NCBI RefSeq assembly: GCF_003339505.1
Contig: NZ_QPIW01000017.1
Span: 1 to 64,000, forward strand
DNA: 64,000 nucleotides
DNA from: Runella aurantiaca
Lineage (GTDB): Bacteria; Bacteroidota; Bacteroidia; Cytophagales; Spirosomataceae
Direction: 5' to 3'
Notes under the pieces: model-generated
Database searches by the model: none
Seen by the model: the letters and a program-made list of their open reading frames with translations, nothing else
Told to the model about the DNA's origin: nothing
Shown: in pieces, positions 1 to 10,600 of the stretch
Position numbering within the stretch: position 1 is the first letter of the stretch
How the letters are laid out: each line of letters begins with the position of its first letter
Made by a program: the position numbers and the translations under genes

Positions 1-1207
1 TGGAAGCATTGCCGAATGAGCCGCCAGTGCCGTTCACCACGCTCCATGAGCCAGTGCCGACCGTGGCCGTATTGCCTGCCAAAGTCACCTGAGTAAGACC
101 GCAGGTAGCTGCGCCAGTTTGGTCCGAACCAGCATTGGCTGTTGTTGGACTGCGGTTAAAAGTGATGACCACATCATCGGTAGAAGCAGTACAAGGGCTG
201 TTAGAAATCGTCCAACGAAGGGTATAGGTGCTGCCTGCTGTGCCCGTAAAAGTAGAGGTCGGGCTGAAAGCATTGCCGAATGAGCCACCAGTGCCGTTCA
301 CCACGCTCCATGCGCCAGTGCCGACGGTGGCCGTATTACCTGCCAAAGTCACCTGAGTAAGACCGCAGGTGCTCGCTCCAGTTTGGTCCGAACCAGCATT
401 GGCCGTGGTCGGGTTGCGGTTAAAAGTGATGACCACATCATCGGTAGAAGCAGTACAAGGGCTGTTGGAAATCGTCCAGCGAAGGGTGTAAGTGCTACCT
501 GCCGTGCCCGTAAAGGTAGAGGTCGGGCTGGAAGCATTGCCGAATGAGCCGCCCGTGCCGTTCACCACGCTCCATGCACCAGTGCCTACGGTGGGCGTAT
601 TGGCTGCCAAAGTCACCTGAGTAAGACCGCAGGTAGCTGCTCCAGTTTGGTCCGAGCCAGCATTGGCCGTGGTTGGACTGCGGTTGAAAGTGACAACCAC
701 ATCATCGGTAGAAGCAGTACAAGGACTGTTAGAAATCGTCCAGCGAAGGGTATAGGTGCTGCCTGCTGTGCCCGTAAAAGTAGAGGTCGGGCTGGAAGCA
801 TTGCCGAATGAGCCACCAGTGCCGTTCACCACGCTCCATGAGCCAGTGCCGACCGTGGCCGTATTACCTGCCAAGGTCACCTGAGTAAGACCGCAGGTAG
901 CTGCGCCAGTTTGGTCGGAGCCAGCATTGGCCGTGGTTGGACTGCGGTTGAAAGTAATGACCACATCATCGGTAGAAGTACAACTACCGTTGGAGATGGT
1001 CCAGCGCAGGGTGTAAGTGCTGCCAGCTGTGCCACTGAAGGTAGAAGTCCGGCTGGAAGCGTTGCCGAAAGAGCCGCCCGTACCGTTCACCACGCTCCAT
1101 GCGCCAGTGCCCACCGAGGGGCTATTGGCTGCCAAAGTCACCTGAGTAAGACCGCAGGTAGCTGCTCCAGTTTGGTCCGAGCCAGCATTGGCCGTGGTGG
1201 GTGTTAG
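1..1207 (-). repeat. Tandem 264-bp (88-residue) repeats within the giant secreted protein
   Basis: The marker gccgaatgag (last copy gccgaaagag) occurs at 11, 275, 539, 803 and 1064, giving spacings of 264, 264, 264 and 261 bp. Each unit encodes a module beginning [20 protein letters not shown] and containing [15 protein letters not shown] and YTLRWTISN. The copy nearest the start of the protein (right end) is one codon shorter and the most diverged. Copies are nearly identical at DNA level, pointing to recent expansion or gene conversion. The array continues beyond the left edge. Confidence 0.95.
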
Positions 1208-2695
1208 GTTTGTCACCGTAGCACTGTGGGTGCGGATGCAGCCCGCGTTATCCGTGACGGTCACGTCATAGGTGCCAGCTGCAAGGTTCGTGCGCGGGTC
1301 GTTGCCGCTGCCAGAACCGCTCCACTCATAGGTGTAAGGAGAAGTTCCCCCACTTACAGTCAGATCAATACTACCATTGTTACCATTACACGCGTTAGTG
1401 ACCGTAGAGGTAACACTGATCGTAGAAGGTGCAGATTGATATTCAAATGCGCCTATGTCTACTGTACTTACCCGGCTGCTGCCGCGCTGGTCGGTAGTGG
1501 GCGCGCCAGAGCTGGTACCGGCATTGATGGCAGGGCTACAAGGCGCCAGTGCGTGGGTTTGGGTAAAACCGCCGTTACTTGCCAAACCCAGTAAGTTCGG
1601 GTCAACCCCTACCTGGTTATTATTTGTACCATTAATGAAACCACTATTACCCGCATCTCCTACAATATTGTGTGTACTGCCTGCCAAAAATGCAGGGCCT
1701 ACGAAAGTCAGGTTATTACCAGCGTTACCAAACACAATTGTGTTTTTCATGGTACACTTGTTCGTGTAATTTTCAAAGCCGATACCGTTATCAGTAATAG
1801 TCACGTTTGTAATTGTAATCGTACATTCATTATTGGGGGTAATAAGACCACTGCGATTATTACCACTAATCGTACAGTTATTAAGGATAACAGTCATATT
1901 TCCGCCGCCGCCGCCGCGCAAATCCACCGCTGCACCACCCACATTACCCGTATTATTTGAAATAGTACATCCGGTCATGGTCAAATTACCAGGTGGATAA
2001 AACAAAATAGCGTGCCCAACAGTATTCGTAGTTGTGTTGTTGCTGATGTTACAGTTGGTTAGCGTAGTTGGACCACTCAGTACCATCGCTGCTCCGCCGC
2101 CGGTTGTGTTATTGCCAGTGATATTACAGTTGGTCATGTTCAAGGTCACACTTGAAGAAGCCGCAATCGCACCACCACCATTAGCGTCGGTGGTGTTACC
2201 GTTGGTGAGGTTAATTCGGGTAAATGTTACCGTTCCCGACGAAATGTTAAACAAACGAAAATTACCGCTGAGGCGGTTAATCGTTACGCCCGAAGCTCCC
2301 CCGTCAATGGTAAGGGTTTTGCCGAAAGCAATTTCACCGCTGGTTAAGTTTACCGTGGTGACACCAGAGGCAAAAACAATGACATCACCCGATGTCGCTG
2401 CCGCAATTTGGTTGCGCAATGAACCGGAGCCGCTGTCATTGCCATTGGTAACGGTAAGGGTGGCTGCAAAGGCAGAGGTGAGTCCTCCGCAAAAAATAAA
2501 CAACAACAGGATTTGTCGCAGAATGGGTTTTGAGCGAAATAGACCCGAAATGAGCGAACCGAAGAAAATCGCCCTGCGAAAAGAAAATGCCTTCTTCGAT
2601 GGATGATTGAAAGGGTTCTTAAGGCTGGTGGCTGTTGTTATCCCGAAAAAGAGAATCAGTAAAAAATTCAAGAAGAGATAGAAGAGTTTTTGCAT
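1..2695 (-). CDS. Giant secreted repeat protein, N-terminal part (runs off the left edge)
   Basis: The minus-strand frame is open from an ATG at 2695-2693 to the window edge (about 898 residues). The N-terminus is odd: one hydrophobic segment at residues 2-20, a basic stretch, then a second signal-peptide-like segment ending around residue 78 (SAFA before ATLTV). Next comes a right-handed beta-helix/choice-of-anchor-like region rich in NCxIxxN repeats (about 80-380), a SprB-like repeat ([15 protein letters not shown]...[13 protein letters not shown], about 410-490), then near-identical 88-residue modules. Such proteins are typically exported adhesins of gliding or biofilm-forming Bacteroidota; the C-terminal sorting signal is outside the window. 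It starts 21 bp after the LytTR gene, so the two are probably co-transcribed. Function as adhesin is inference from architecture. Confidence 0.85.
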   Translation of the reverse strand, partial: MQKLFYLFLNFLLILFFGITTATSLKNPFNHPSKKAFSFRRAIFFGSLISGLFRSKPILRQILLLFIFCGGLTSAFAATLTVTNGNDSGSGSLRNQIAAATSGDVIVFASGVTTVNLTSGEIAFGKTLTIDGGASGVTINRLSGNFRLFNISSGTVTFTRINLTNGNTTDANGGGAIAASSSVTLNMTNCNITGNNTTGGGAAMVLSGPTTLTNCNISNNTTTNTVGHAILFYPPGNLTMTGCTISNNTGNVGGAAVDLRGGGGGNMTVILNNCTISGNNRSGLITPNNECTITITNVTITDNGIGFENYTNKCTMKNTIVFGNAGNNLTFVGPAFLAGSTHNIVGDAGNSGFINGTNNNQVGVDPNLLGLASNGGFTQTHALAPCSPAINAGTSSGAPTTDQRGSSRVSTVDIGAFEYQSAPSTISVTSTVTNACNGNNGSIDLTVSGGTSPYTYEWSGSGSGNDPRTNLAAGTYDVTVTDNAGCIRTHSATVTNLTPTTANAGSDQTGAATCGLTQVTLAANSPSVGTGAWSVVNGTGGSFGNASSRTSTFSGTAGSTYTLRWTISNGSCTSTDDVVITFNRSPTTANAGSDQTGAATCGLTQVTLAGNTATVGTGSWSVVNGTGGSFGNASSPTSTFTGTAGSTYTLRWTISNSPCTASTDDVVVTFNRSPTTANAGSDQTGAATCGLTQVTLAANTPTVGTGAWSVVNGTGGSFGNASSPTSTFTGTAGSTYTLRWTISNSPCTASTDDVVITFNRNPTTANAGSDQTGASTCGLTQVTLAGNTATVGTGAWSVVNGTGGSFGNAFSPTSTFTGTAGSTYTLRWTISNSPCTASTDDVVITFNRSPTTANAGSDQTGAATCGLTQVTLAGNTATVGTGSWSVVNGTGGSFGNAS

Positions 2696-2716
2696 TGGTA
2701 GAAAAGTTTAAGATTG

Positions 2717-3136
2717 TCAGAATACGTTGGAATCATGGGTAGGAGAAAGCGATTTTTTGGCGAAACTCCCCACTTGGCTGCGTATCCTTTTTTTGAGCCC
2801 TACATGACGCCGTCGCGCCACTTCTATTATCCTACCGTTGGGTAAGCGCAGCTCCCGATTGGGGTTCAGGCGGCACTTACCGAGGTGATACCCGTTGATT
2901 AAATAGGATTTATGTACCCTGATAAAACCGTAGTCTTCCAGCAGCAAAGCGTAGCTACTCAGCGACAGCGTGGTCAGAACCTGCTCGCCGTCGTCTAAGT
3001 AAAACAGCGTATAATTCAACTGCGCACTCAGATACACAATCCGGCGCGGGTCGATGGCCCGCTCGCCTTCTTTGGTTTGAAAGCGCGGCAAATACACCGC
3101 ACTTTCACTCGTTGGAATAAATGATTGTACACTCAT
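2717..3136 (-). CDS. Stand-alone LytTR DNA-binding protein A
   Basis: A 140-residue protein consisting of a short leader plus one LytTR DNA-binding domain and no receiver domain. Visible family features: LPRFQTKEGERAID, then RIVYLSAQLNYTLFYL, SLSSYALLLEDYGFIRVHKSYL, and a basic tail EVARRRHVGLKKR. LytTR domains bind DNA as beta-structures and usually control surface or extracellular functions. The ATG at 3136 was preferred over an upstream in-frame TTG (3166), because the two paralogues in this window (13901-14275 and 37694-38062) align from this point. It lies 21 bp upstream of the giant secreted protein gene on the same strand, so that neighbour is its most likely partner or target. With no REC domain, how it is activated is unknown. 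Confidence 0.85.
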   Translation of the reverse strand: MSVQSFIPTSESAVYLPRFQTKEGERAIDPRRIVYLSAQLNYTLFYLDDGEQVLTTLSLSSYALLLEDYGFIRVHKSYLINGYHLGKCRLNPNRELRLPNGRIIEVARRRHVGLKKRIRSQVGSFAKKSLSPTHDSNVF

Positions 3137-3308
3137 ATTTTTGACTATTTCATGTGCTCCCGCCAATCCTGGGGGAAGGGGGTGGTATAGGGAAATTAAC
3201 TTCGGGAGAAAACTGAAAAGCGGGGATTGAGATTAGGTCATAATATCGCCCCCCGACTTTCCCTCTTTCTACCACGAAAGGCTGTTAATAGGCTCCCAAA
3301 AGGCGCAC

Positions 3309-4271
3309 TTAGAGCGCATTGACATTATTTTTGATTTGGGGGACTGTTTTGAGGTAGGCAAAAATGGCCTTGACTTCATAGTCGGTCAGGGTGATGTGGG
3401 GCTGCATGGGGTAGCGTAAGATACTTCCGTCAGGCTTTTTACAAAATCTAACGGCGTGCACAAACTGTTCTTCGTTGTATTTTTTGGCGATACCCGTCTC
3501 TTCATCAAAGGTTAAGTTGGCCGTAGGAACAATTTGACCTTCCAAATCGGGCATTTTGATGCCGCCTCCGTAGAAGCCAAACGATTTTTCGGGATGAAGC
3601 GGGTCTGCCTTGGCCAAATCGCCCGAATGGCAGGCGTAACACGCAATGAGGTCGTTGGCGATATACTTTCCAAAGGCCACCTTGTCGGTAGAATCAGGCA
3701 CCAAAATCGGCTCTGTCACTGGCTCGATGGGTTTCATTACGGTATGGGTCAGCACTTTGAGCAAAAGGCTGGGCTCCTGCTCATGCCCCTCCCCTTTGGT
3801 AGCTTGCACTGGAAAGCGGTCTGAATGTAAGTAGGCAATGATTGACTTCAAGTCTTCGTCGGCCATGCGCGGAAACTTGGGCATAATGGGTGCGTACTGC
3901 CCGTTGCGTTTGATTCCCGTCTTGAGAAAATACATGATTTCGCCATCGGTCCAGCTCCCGATACCATCTTCGCCATCTTGGGTGATATTGAGCGAATAAG
4001 CCTTGCCAAACTCCGCTGGCAAATCAGCGATGTGCTTACCTACCAGTCGGTTGTCTTGGTTGGCGTGGCAGGCATTGCACATCACTAGGGCTATTTTCTC
4101 GCCACGTGCCACCCGCTCGGGGGTTACTTCTACGTTTACATTTTTGATGTTTTCGGGTATATTTACTTCGTAAGAAGGTACACCTCGGAAGTTGACAAAC
4201 AGCAGGACAAGGCCAACAACGGCCACTAAAACGCCCACCGCTTTGAGCAGTAGAGTTACAATTTTTTTCAT
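3309..4271 (-). CDS. Membrane-anchored diheme c-type cytochrome
   Basis: 320 residues. One N-terminal hydrophobic segment (about 4-28) acts as uncleaved anchor or signal. Two CXXCH haem c motifs are visible: C65-N-A-C68-H69 and C211-Y-A-C214-H215, with methionine-rich stretches that could supply the sixth ligands (for example APIMPKFPRM and YPMQPHITL). The architecture fits periplasm-facing diheme cytochrome c proteins that pass electrons between dehydrogenases and the respiratory chain. It sits upstream of LytTR A with a gap of about 170 bp and downstream of a 508-bp non-coding stretch, so it is probably its own unit. The redox partner is not evident locally; another cytochrome c domain is encoded at 60801-63878. 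Confidence 0.85.
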   Translation of the reverse strand: MKKIVTLLLKAVGVLVAVVGLVLLFVNFRGVPSYEVNIPENIKNVNVEVTPERVARGEKIALVMCNACHANQDNRLVGKHIADLPAEFGKAYSLNITQDGEDGIGSWTDGEIMYFLKTGIKRNGQYAPIMPKFPRMADEDLKSIIAYLHSDRFPVQATKGEGHEQEPSLLLKVLTHTVMKPIEPVTEPILVPDSTDKVAFGKYIANDLIACYACHSGDLAKADPLHPEKSFGFYGGGIKMPDLEGQIVPTANLTFDEETGIAKKYNEEQFVHAVRFCKKPDGSILRYPMQPHITLTDYEVKAIFAYLKTVPQIKNNVNAL

Positions 4272-4574
4272 GTTTTGTTGTAATAAAACGCATTGTCTAC
4301 TGCTTCATCAGGCGATTTCGACTCGCCATAATGAAGAGCGACTCAATACGTAGTTTTTCATAAATTGAGTATGGTTCTGAAAATGGTCTAGGAAAACACC
4401 CCACTCTTTGGGTGAGTGAGTGGGACAAAAGTGGCCGATTTTGCCCGCCAAGTGTTAGCACAAACTGGACTTTTTCTTCCTCATTCTGAACCCCACAAAA
4501 AAAGAGACAGAGGCTCTCAAAACAGAAGCCGATTTCTCTTCCTCATTTTGAACTTTCTTTTCCTCATTTTGAAC

Positions 4575-4608
4575 AAAAAGCCTTTTTTTTGAAGAAATAA
4601 GGCTTTTT
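4575..4608. terminator. Inverted repeat with poly-T/poly-A flanks (possible terminator)
   Basis: AAAAAGCCTT (4575-4584) pairs with AAGGCTTTTT (4599-4608) around a 14-nt loop. It lies about 170 bp beyond the stop of the hybrid kinase and may be a second, weaker transcription stop or part of the repeat-rich spacer. Confidence 0.45.
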
Positions 4609-4691
4609 TCAGTACTGGAAGGGCAACATTTAAGTACTTGGTTTGAGCGTTTAAGTAGGTCTAAAAAAAGATTTAAAGGCCCATTTTCAAC

Positions 4692-4730
4692 AAAAAGGGT
4701 TGCCTCAAAAGTCTGAGACAACCCTTTTTT
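4692..4730 (-). terminator. Rho-independent terminator after the hybrid kinase operon
   Basis: AAAAAGGGTTG-C-CTCA / TGAG-A-CAACCCTTTTTT forms a long stem with one internal mismatch and a 6-nt loop. Poly-T follows on the plus strand and poly-T (from the left A-run) on the minus strand. It lies 50 bp past the stop codon at 4780, so it should end the minus-strand kinase transcript before the cytochrome c gene. Confidence 0.75.
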
Positions 4731-4779
4731 CGCTTCCTCATTTTGGACAGAGTACCACTTTTCACTACAAAACGGCCTT

Positions 4780-7584
4780 TTAATGCCACTCCGAAGGCGC
4801 TTTCCCAAACCTCTCTTGAAATACTTTGGAGAAATACGGCAGGCTTTCAAAACCTACTTGATACGCAATGTCGGATACGGTTCCGGCCCGACTACGCAGC
4901 AAATCAGCGGCTTTTTCCAGACGATAATTTCGCACAAACACCGTTACCGTTTGGTCAGTCAGGGCTTTCAGCTTACGCCTGAGCTGCACCGACGTCATGC
5001 TCATGGCTCCGGCAAAGGTCTCTACATCAAAACTGCTGTCAGAAATATACCGCTCTACCACCTTCAGGGCTTTTCCCAAAAACACATCATCCATCGAAGG
5101 CTCTTTTACCGCAACGAGCGGCGGGGTAGTCAACACTCCATTTTGGCCGTATTTCTGTTGCAAAACCCGACGCTGTTGCAGCAAGTTTTGCACCCGTATT
5201 TGGAGTTCAGCAGAGCTAAACGGTTTGGCCAGATAGTCATCCGCACCGAGCGTTAATCCTTCCAAACGGTCTTCGAGCGTTGCTTTGGCGGTGAGCATTA
5301 CCACCGGAATATGGTTGGTGCGCGGGTCTGTTTTCAGCGCTTGGCAAAACCCGAAACCATTGAGGCGCGGCATCATCAAATCACAAATCACAATATCGGG
5401 CACCACCTCAAAGGCCTTTCGTAATCCCTCTTCTCCATCCTGGGCCTCCTCTACCTGATAGCGCTCGCCAAAAATACCGCGTACATATTGGCGTAAGTCA
5501 GGGTTATCTTCCACAATCAACAAAATGGGCAAATCAAGCCCAACCTCCGCCGCAACCACCTCCTCCAATACGGAGAAATCGACTTGATATTCAACAGGTT
5601 GTTCAAAGATTACTGTTTTTCCAACTACCCTCACGGGTTCATTTTTGTTCAAATATTGCCTCCAAGTGGCGGCATCGCAGGGCAATGTTACCACAAAAGT
5701 GCTCCCTTTTCCCAATTCACTTTGCACTTCAATACGGCCACGCAAAACATCCACCAATTCTTTCACCAGCGCCAAACCAATGCCTGTTCCTTCAAAATTT
5801 CGATTCGTTCCTTGGTCGGCCTGATAAAACCGGTCAAAAATAACGGGAAGACGTTCGGCCGCAATCCCGATGCCGCTGTCCTTGATTTTGATGATACAGT
5901 CGCGTTCGGTATAATCTACCCGCACTTCGATTCGGCCCTTTTCGGGAGTAAACTTAAAGGCGTTTGAAAGCAGATTGGTGACGATTTTTTCGAGTTTGTC
6001 GGCATCAAAGTAGTCGATTCGGGTAGGATGACTCTGTTCGTACTGAAAAACGATGCTTTTACTTTGCGCCAACGATTCAAACGAAGCGAGCAACTGCCGC
6101 AAAAACTGCGACAAATCAGCCCGCTGAATCTCTACCGTCATTTTCCCCGCTTCTAATTTGCTCAAATCAAGCAATTGGTTAATCAAGGCCAACAGTCGCT
6201 CGGCATTTTGCTGCATGATGCGAAATATCTCACGCTTAGGAAACTCCCTTTGCAGGTCATTCAGCGGCGACAAAATGAGCGTCAGCGGAGTACGAAATTC
6301 ATGAGAAATATTGGCAAAAAAAGTGGTTTTGAGCGTATCAAGCTCTTTGAGGCGGGTCGACTGTTCGATGTTGAACGTTAATTTTTGTTCGGCAAGGCGT
6401 TTATTTTGTTCGGTATTTCTAAAGATTCTTCCCAAGAAAATCACAAAAACAAAAATTTCACTCAAAAACAAAAGGTAGGCAATGGAATAAAGCGGCCCGT
6501 ATTCAATCCATCCTAAGAGCCTGATATAGAGCAAAGCATAGCTTAATAAACCCAAAATAAAAGGGATAGCATAGTATTTTTCGACCGTAATTTTCTTGGC
6601 TATACAGTATATATATAAGACCGAAAAATAGACCGCCGACACGATGATACTGTAAACGCCTATCTTAAGCCAATACCATTGGTAATCAACAAAAATGATG
6701 ACACTTTCAAAAATTGTAACAAGGATGATAGTGAGGGCAACAATACTGTGAATTTTAGGTAGCCTTCCTCGAATTTGTGTAAAATAAACAAAGATGCCCG
6801 CACCAATGGTAACAGAGTTGTAGAAGACAAAATCTATTTTCTTTGCCAAGTCGGGGTCATCCGTAAACCACGGCCCTGCGATGTTCAAATAGCCCCAAAA
6901 TGCGAAAGTTTTGATGACCGTATGCAGAGAGTAAAGCCTGAAAGGCAAGTCTTTGATTACAAATAGACTCAACGTAACCACCAAAAAAAGGCGAAAAAAA
7001 ACCAAGCCATTAAAAAAACTTTGGCTCGCGTAATCATCCAATCTGGATTTGTAATAAGACTCCGCAGAGTGTATTCTCAAATTACCATAATGCCCGCGCT
7101 TGCTAGTGAGCTTGATATAGACCGTTTTGGTTTGTTGCGGACCTAGCTCAAAAGCGAATTTGGGTTCTTGGTCAATCATTTTTCTTTCCTTTTCGTGGGT
7201 CAGAATTTTTTGTTGCTTGTGCAAGAAACGCCAATTGGTACTATCTGAGATATAAAAATCAAGCTGCTCAACCAATGGATTGCCCCAAATCAAAAACCAC
7301 TTTTTGTTTTGTGAATTGGTGTTTTTTAGGTTAAATCGTACCCAAAAGGTATCATTGGTATAAGGAAAAACAAAGTGGTCTTTTGTAGACTTTTGATAGT
7401 TTTTGGTGATTGCCTGCGCTAAACTCAGTTGTGAAGAAGAGTCTCTGAAAATTTCTATGGAAGTTGTAATATTGATAGGCAGTTTCCGGTCAGATGATAA
7501 GATAATCTCCTGCGGGTAGCCTTCGTAGTTTATAACACAAAAGAGTGTAAAAAGAATTATTCTAGACCACTTGTACTTATTCAT
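4780..7584 (-). CDS. Hybrid two-component system protein C (7TMR-DISM sensor, HisKA, HATPase, REC, AraC)
   Basis: 934 residues carrying a full phosphorelay in one chain. Signal peptide (1-25); a periplasmic 7TMR-DISMED2-like beta-domain (about 30-180); a seven-helix DISM membrane region (about 190-390); HisKA with the phospho-accepting His428 in ISHEFRTP; HATPase_c with NAFKFTP (N box), DSGIGI and GTGIGLAL (G boxes); a receiver domain with VEDN, the phospho-acceptor Asp about 735 in CDLMMP, and KPF; and a C-terminal AraC-type HTH (about 830-934). It senses an extracytoplasmic ligand, often carbohydrate-related in DISM families, and should regulate genes directly. It starts 25 bp after kinase B, so it is probably co-transcribed. 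Its last about 400 codons are nearly the same as those of kinase B. Confidence 0.93.
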   Translation of the reverse strand: MNKYKWSRIILFTLFCVINYEGYPQEIILSSDRKLPINITTSIEIFRDSSSQLSLAQAITKNYQKSTKDHFVFPYTNDTFWVRFNLKNTNSQNKKWFLIWGNPLVEQLDFYISDSTNWRFLHKQQKILTHEKERKMIDQEPKFAFELGPQQTKTVYIKLTSKRGHYGNLRIHSAESYYKSRLDDYASQSFFNGLVFFRLFLVVTLSLFVIKDLPFRLYSLHTVIKTFAFWGYLNIAGPWFTDDPDLAKKIDFVFYNSVTIGAGIFVYFTQIRGRLPKIHSIVALTIILVTIFESVIIFVDYQWYWLKIGVYSIIVSAVYFSVLYIYCIAKKITVEKYYAIPFILGLLSYALLYIRLLGWIEYGPLYSIAYLLFLSEIFVFVIFLGRIFRNTEQNKRLAEQKLTFNIEQSTRLKELDTLKTTFFANISHEFRTPLTLILSPLNDLQREFPKREIFRIMQQNAERLLALINQLLDLSKLEAGKMTVEIQRADLSQFLRQLLASFESLAQSKSIVFQYEQSHPTRIDYFDADKLEKIVTNLLSNAFKFTPEKGRIEVRVDYTERDCIIKIKDSGIGIAAERLPVIFDRFYQADQGTNRNFEGTGIGLALVKELVDVLRGRIEVQSELGKGSTFVVTLPCDAATWRQYLNKNEPVRVVGKTVIFEQPVEYQVDFSVLEEVVAAEVGLDLPILLIVEDNPDLRQYVRGIFGERYQVEEAQDGEEGLRKAFEVVPDIVICDLMMPRLNGFGFCQALKTDPRTNHIPVVMLTAKATLEDRLEGLTLGADDYLAKPFSSAELQIRVQNLLQQRRVLQQKYGQNGVLTTPPLVAVKEPSMDDVFLGKALKVVERYISDSSFDVETFAGAMSMTSVQLRRKLKALTDQTVTVFVRNYRLEKAADLLRSRAGTVSDIAYQVGFESLPYFSKVFQERFGKAPSEWH

Positions 7585-7609
7585 ATCATTTAGTTTTCAA
7601 TCGCCTTCT

Positions 7610-10600
7610 CTAATGCCACTCCGACGGCGCTTTTCCAAACCTTTCCTGAAATACTTTGGAGAAATACGGCAGGCTTTCAAACCCTACTCGGTACGCGATG
7701 TCTGATACGGTTCCTGCCCGGCTTCGCAGCAATTCCGCCGCTTTTTCTAAACGATAATTTCGCACAAACACCGTCACAGTTTGACCAGTCAGGGCTTTTA
7801 GCTTACGCCTAAGCTGCACCGACGTCATACTCATGGCTTCGGCAAAAGCCTCTACATCAAAACTACTGTCGGCGCTATTATGTTCTACGACTCCTAGTGC
7901 TTTTTCCAAAAACAGTTCATCCATTGAAGGCACCGTTTCAGCCATTGGGAGTGGCTCAGCAAGCACGACCGTTTGGCGGTATTTTTGTTGTAAAATCACT
8001 CGCTGTTGCAGTAGATTCTCCACCCGTATTTGGAGTTCTTCCGTGCTAAATGGCTTCGCCAAATAATCGTCCGCGCCGAGCGCCAATCCTTCCAAACGGT
8101 CTTCGAGCGTTGCTTTGGCGGTCAGCATCACCACCGGAATGTGGTTGGTGCGAAGATCGGTTTTCAGTGCTTTACAAAAACCGAAACCGTCGAGGCGTGG
8201 CATCATCAAATCACAAATCACAATATCAGGCACCAATTCAATGGCCTTTCTCAAACCGTCTTCTCCATCCTGCGCCTCTTCTATCTGATAGCGTCCCCCA
8301 AAAACCCCGCGTACGTATTGGCGTAAGTCTGGGTTATCTTCCACAATCAACAAAATGGGCAAATCGGCCGTAGCAGCGGCGAGAGGCAATATTTTGGTTT
8401 CTTCCATCAAAGGCACAACGGAGCTTTTTTGACGCACTTGATTGGGCTCGGCATTGAGCACTCGGTCTCCCCAATGGGCTTGGTCGCAGGGCAAGTTGAC
8501 GACAAAGACCGTCCCTTTCCCCAAAGTACTTTTTACCTCAATCGTCCCATGAAGGGCATTCACTAGCTCTTTCACCAACGCTAGCCCGATACCCGTGCCC
8601 TCATAATCCCGTCGTTGGCTATCGTCAACCTGATAAAAACGGTCAAAGATGCGCGGTAGCCGTTGGGGGTCAATACCGATGCCACTGTCGGCCACGGTGA
8701 TGGTAATCAATGCCCCACCAAAAGCTTCGGTAGATGACTCATAAGCGATTTCGGCGGTTACGCGGCCGTTTTCAGGCGTAAATTTAAAGGCGTTGGAAAG
8801 CAGATTCGTGACAATTTTTTCCAATTTATCCTCGTCAAAATAAGCCATTTGATATTCATGGCTCTGTGAACGTTGAAACATAATCTTTCTGCTCTGGGCC
8901 AGTGACTCAAAAGAGGCAAACAGATACTGAAAAAAATGCGGTAAATCGCCGTATTGAATCTGCGGCTCCATCTTGCCCGCTTCGAGTTTCGACAAATCGA
9001 GCAGTTGATTAATCAGCGCTTGCAACCGGCCCAAATTTCGCTGCATGACCGGAATCATGGCTTCGGTAGGATATTTTTTCTGAAAATCTGCCAATGGCCC
9101 CACCAAGAGCGTCAGCGGGGTTCGAAATTCGTGGGAAATATTGGCAAAAAAACGGGTTTTAAGCAAGTCCAACTCTGCCAAACGTTCGGCTTCTTTTTGT
9201 TCAAAAGACAAGCGTTGGGCAAGTTCCTCTTTCTTGGCGCGTTGTCGAAAATACAAGAAATACCCCCCAATCAGCGCCACCAACAGTAACAAGGAAATGA
9301 CAAACACCCAGAAGCGAGAATTTTGGGCTTGCTGGTTGGCAAGCTCGGCCCGGAGCCTGCTTTTTTCAACGTCAAACTTAATGGAGGCTTCCGAAGTAGC
9401 CACTCGCAAGTTATGACGCAAGCTAGCCATCAACTCTTCATAGTATAATTTTTCGTAACGAAAGGCACTCTTATAGTCCCCCAAAAGCGTATCGGCCGCC
9501 ATGCGATTTCGGTAGATAGACATCAGGATACTATGCCGGTCAACCGTGTCTTCGTACATTTCAATGGTTTTGAGGGCTTTATTAAAATAGCTTAACACTT
9601 CTTCTGGGTTTTTCTTTATCCCAGCCACCTGACACAGATTCCCGTACACCTTGGCGATGTCGTCTATTCCATGGGGTTTATAGCGCTGTCGATACAGCAA
9701 TTCTTTGTGAAAGTAAGGCTCCGATTCAATGGGGTTGGAAAATTCATTGAGGATAATTTCACCGATATTACCGCTGATGGTACCGACTTTAAGGCTGTCT
9801 CTTTTCAGCCGAATCTGCGCCATCGCCAATTTATTGTACTTAATGGCCTTGTCGTACTGCTTCAGTCTGGCAAAACAATTGGCGTAATCTTTGTAAAAAG
9901 CAATCCGGTACTTGTCGATAGGGTCTTTATAAATATACGATTCAGCCTCTTTAAAATATCCCATGGCTGTTTTATAATCACCCACTTCTACCTGATAATA
10001 AAGGCCCAGATGCGCAAGTAGTCGGTCGGCAAACTGGATGTTTTCGTACCCTATTTTTCGATAGGTCAAATCTGCCGAAAGAAGGTGCGTAATTCCTTTA
10101 ACCGTATTGGTACGTTCGAGGTATAAAATCGCCCCCAAAAAATGCTCAATGTCTGCATTCAAGCGCTCCGTAAGCGCGCTTGGTTTTTGTTTGTTCAACC
10201 TTGCCTGAATAGCCTTGAAATAAGGGTAAACGATTTTCAAGTTTCGTTCTACCCCCCTGAGATGGTACCGCGCTTTTAAATATTCTGAATAGACCGCCAG
10301 CAATTCATCTCTGGTTTTATCAGCGTAAGTTCTGACAGAATTTATTTCTTTAAAGGCCGTAGTGCTGTCCATATCTTCCCACACCGACACGTAATATAGC
10401 TCTAGGCTATCCAAACGGGGCTGCCCTTTAAGGGTTAAAAACCTCTCAACCTTTTTTTGACCAAGCGCCGCCCTTGAAGATAACCCGATGGTGAGCACGA
10501 ATAAAACGAAAAACCAAAGAAGGCGAAGAAAATTAGCTACCAAAAACGCAATGCCCCCATGACTGTCAGTGGTAGATTTATTCGTGTGTAGTGTGATAGA

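Larger units (their letters stand above)
4476..4748. repeat. Four dispersed copies of a 16-bp motif (CTTCCTCATTTTGAAC) in a non-coding stretch
   Basis: Copies lie at 4476-4491 (one mismatch), 4538-4553 (perfect), 4559-4574 (one mismatch) and 4733-4748 (one mismatch). They are all in the same orientation, between the cytochrome c start and the end of the hybrid kinase at 4780. An open frame running through them (4455-4850, minus) repeats QNEE but has no other protein-like character. The whole 4272-4779 stretch otherwise holds two hairpins (4575-4608 and 4692-4730). Confidence 0.7.

Noticed and set aside
2034-2606. 190-codon plus-strand frame, and similar frames at 911-1594
   Set aside because: Antisense shadows of the repeat protein encoded on the minus strand.
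4455-4850. 131-codon open frame on the minus strand
   Set aside because: Overlaps the end of the kinase gene in another frame, runs through the 16-bp direct repeats and two hairpins, and shows only repeat-derived QNEE similarity.
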